Positions 47,449 to 48,293 of a stretch of 48,293 bases of DNA are shown here, piece after piece. Every line of letters starts with the position of its first letter. Position 1 is the stretch's first letter. This DNA comes from a virus, in the IMG/VR virus record IMGVR_UViG_3300009431_000520, positions 1 through 48,293 of that record; one strand, given 5' to 3'. Position numbers and translations under genes: made by a program. Under the pieces are notes generated by a model. It saw only the letters and a program-made list of their open reading frames with translations, was not told the origin of the DNA and made no database searches.

Positions 47449-48293
47449 CGCTTTTGAAGGAGGCGATTTAGTAATGAAGATGTTACTTTCGGTATTATTG
47501 GTTGTGCTCTTTGTGCTCCCTTTTGTAGTAACGATTGCAGTAGGCGTGCCGTTGCTTGTCTACGGAGTATCGCTTTCCCTGCTAATCTGGGCGTGCTTAA
47601 AATAATACCTGCCCCTACCGCAGGTAATACACCACCAAAGCCACCTGCTGCACCAAAGCCCAACGAGCCTAATAAGCCACTAAATATACCTGTTCTTATA
47701 CCAGAAAAGGTTGTCTTTGCAAAGCTTCTTGCAGCAAGAACATCACGCAATTTTGGCATAAAGGTATCTTCTATGCTAACTACTCTATTTAAACGCTTTA
47801 ACCCTTCTTCAAATATATGCTGTCCCGAGAAGGTAGATTTTAAGAAATTCTCTACAGTTTTATCATCCAATTTACCTTTAAGCAAATCTGCTATTTGTCC
47901 AAAAGCATCAAAATCGGAATTAGCTCTTGCAAAATCATCAGATATACCAATTAATTTTTGTTTTAATTGTTCTCTTAGACTTTTAGCTATAAAATCTTCC
48001 CCACCAGTTAAAGTTATTTTACCAGCATCATTAAATTTTATTAATCTATCTAATTGCTCTCTCCAACCTAATGCTCTTGCTGGGGAAATTTTATTTTTGC
48101 TTCTTAATAATTCAAAAATCCCAACAAGTTGACTTTGTCCTTTATCTAAACGCCCTATTTCTGGAGCTATGGCTCTAAAATTTCTATCCAATAAACCTAC
48201 TTCTTGTAATTTTCTACCAAAATCATCAGCGAGATCAGTAATGTCAATAGATTTATCATGTATATTTTTAACAACACCCTTACCAGTCCTAAC
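47445..48293 (-). CDS. Ejection/internal virion protein, C-terminal part (gene continues at position 968)
   Basis: Open to the window edge; bases 48175-48293 repeat 1-119 in the same frame. The part encoded here has charged helices (SREQLKQKLIGISDDFARAN-type) and, near the end, a Gly-rich hydrophobic segment (LGFGAAGGFGGVLPAVGAG) before a basic tail with LLQKR at the end. Such a hydrophobic glycine stretch could insert into the host membrane during ejection. The full protein is 565 residues. Confidence 0.75.
   Translation of the reverse strand, partial: VRTGKGVVKNIHDKSIDITDLADDFGRKLQEVGLLDRNFRAIAPEIGRLDKGQSQLVGIFELLRSKNKISPARALGWREQLDRLIKFNDAGKITLTGGEDFIAKSLREQLKQKLIGISDDFARANSDFDAFGQIADLLKGKLDDKTVENFLKSTFSGQHIFEEGLKRLNRVVSIEDTFMPKLRDVLAARSFAKTTFSGIRTGIFSGLLGSLGFGAAGGFGGVLPAVGAGIILSTPRLAGKAILRRQATARLLQSLLQKGAQRAQPIIPKVTSSLLNRLLQKR
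47474..47605 (+). CDS. Membrane microprotein encoded antisense to a virion gene (43 aa)
   Basis: A perfect AAGGAGG site stands 10 nt before the ATG. The product is almost all hydrophobic (LLSVLLVVLFVLPFVVTIAV, then LLVYGVSLSLLIWACL), two transmembrane helices. The whole gene lies within the 3' end of the minus-strand ejection gene. It follows the membrane glycosyltransferase by 25 nt and could be a partner or a holin. Confidence 0.55.
   Translation: MKMLLSVLLVVLFVLPFVVTIAVGVPLLVYGVSLSLLIWACLK
48175..48293. repeat. 119-bp terminal direct repeat (copy 2)
   Basis: Identical to positions 1-119; see that entry. Confidence 0.95.

Overview
This window is a complete, circularly mapping genome of an uncultured tailed phage, most likely a podovirus with P22-like head and tail genes. 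The first and last 119 bases are identical, so the unique length is 48,174 bp, and one virion gene runs across the junction. The DNA is AT-rich, uses the standard genetic code, and carries strong AGGAGG-type ribosome binding sites, many ATGA/TAATG gene overlaps and many very small genes. The host cannot be named from the sequence. No integrase, DNA polymerase, reverse transcriptase, tRNA, CRISPR array or convincing endolysin is visible.

Minus strand, read from about 24.45 kb down to 1 and on through the junction to 47.45 kb, is the packaging and virion half. In order: terminase small subunit, an HNH nuclease, terminase large subunit, a CDP-alcohol phosphatidyltransferase-like membrane protein, a promoter with a structured leader and a terminator hairpin, portal, an HNH gene split by a foreign FGE-sulfatase/C-type-lectin domain with a DGR-style variable region, scaffold, major capsid protein, three tandem paralogous small head proteins, other head proteins, a glycosyltransferase and a sulfotransferase, fibre-like and small membrane proteins, another HNH nuclease, tail tube/adaptor, tail hub, a fibre, a GNAT-like protein and three ejection-type proteins.

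Plus strand from 24.6 kb is early and accessory. A sigma70-like promoter (24611-24638) and structured leader precede a string of tiny genes, interrupted by a textbook type I hammerhead ribozyme (25703-25757) and a weaker hammerhead-like element (25092-25168). A second near-identical promoter (27085-27112) drives a replication/recombination block: RHH regulator, Cas4-like nuclease, SSB-like protein, replication initiator-like protein, MT-A70 methylase and NinG-like nuclease. After further small genes and a structured non-coding stretch (about 31.30-31.43 kb) comes a 15-kb envelope-modification cassette (32.1-47.4 kb).

That cassette encodes nucleotide-sugar enzymes (PseB-like dehydratase, two cytidylyltransferases, aminotransferase, epimerase, RmlD-like reductase), a B12-type radical SAM enzyme, an apparent phosphonate route (PEP mutase-like, split phosphonopyruvate decarboxylase, miniature iron alcohol dehydrogenase), glycosyltransferases, methyltransferases, a kinase-like protein, a minimal WcaJ-type sugar-phosphate transferase and a TMTC-like GT-C membrane protein. 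Several enzymes are far shorter than their families. The simplest reading is that the phage rebuilds or caps a surface glycan or lipid of its host, perhaps with a phosphonate, but no product is proven by sequence.
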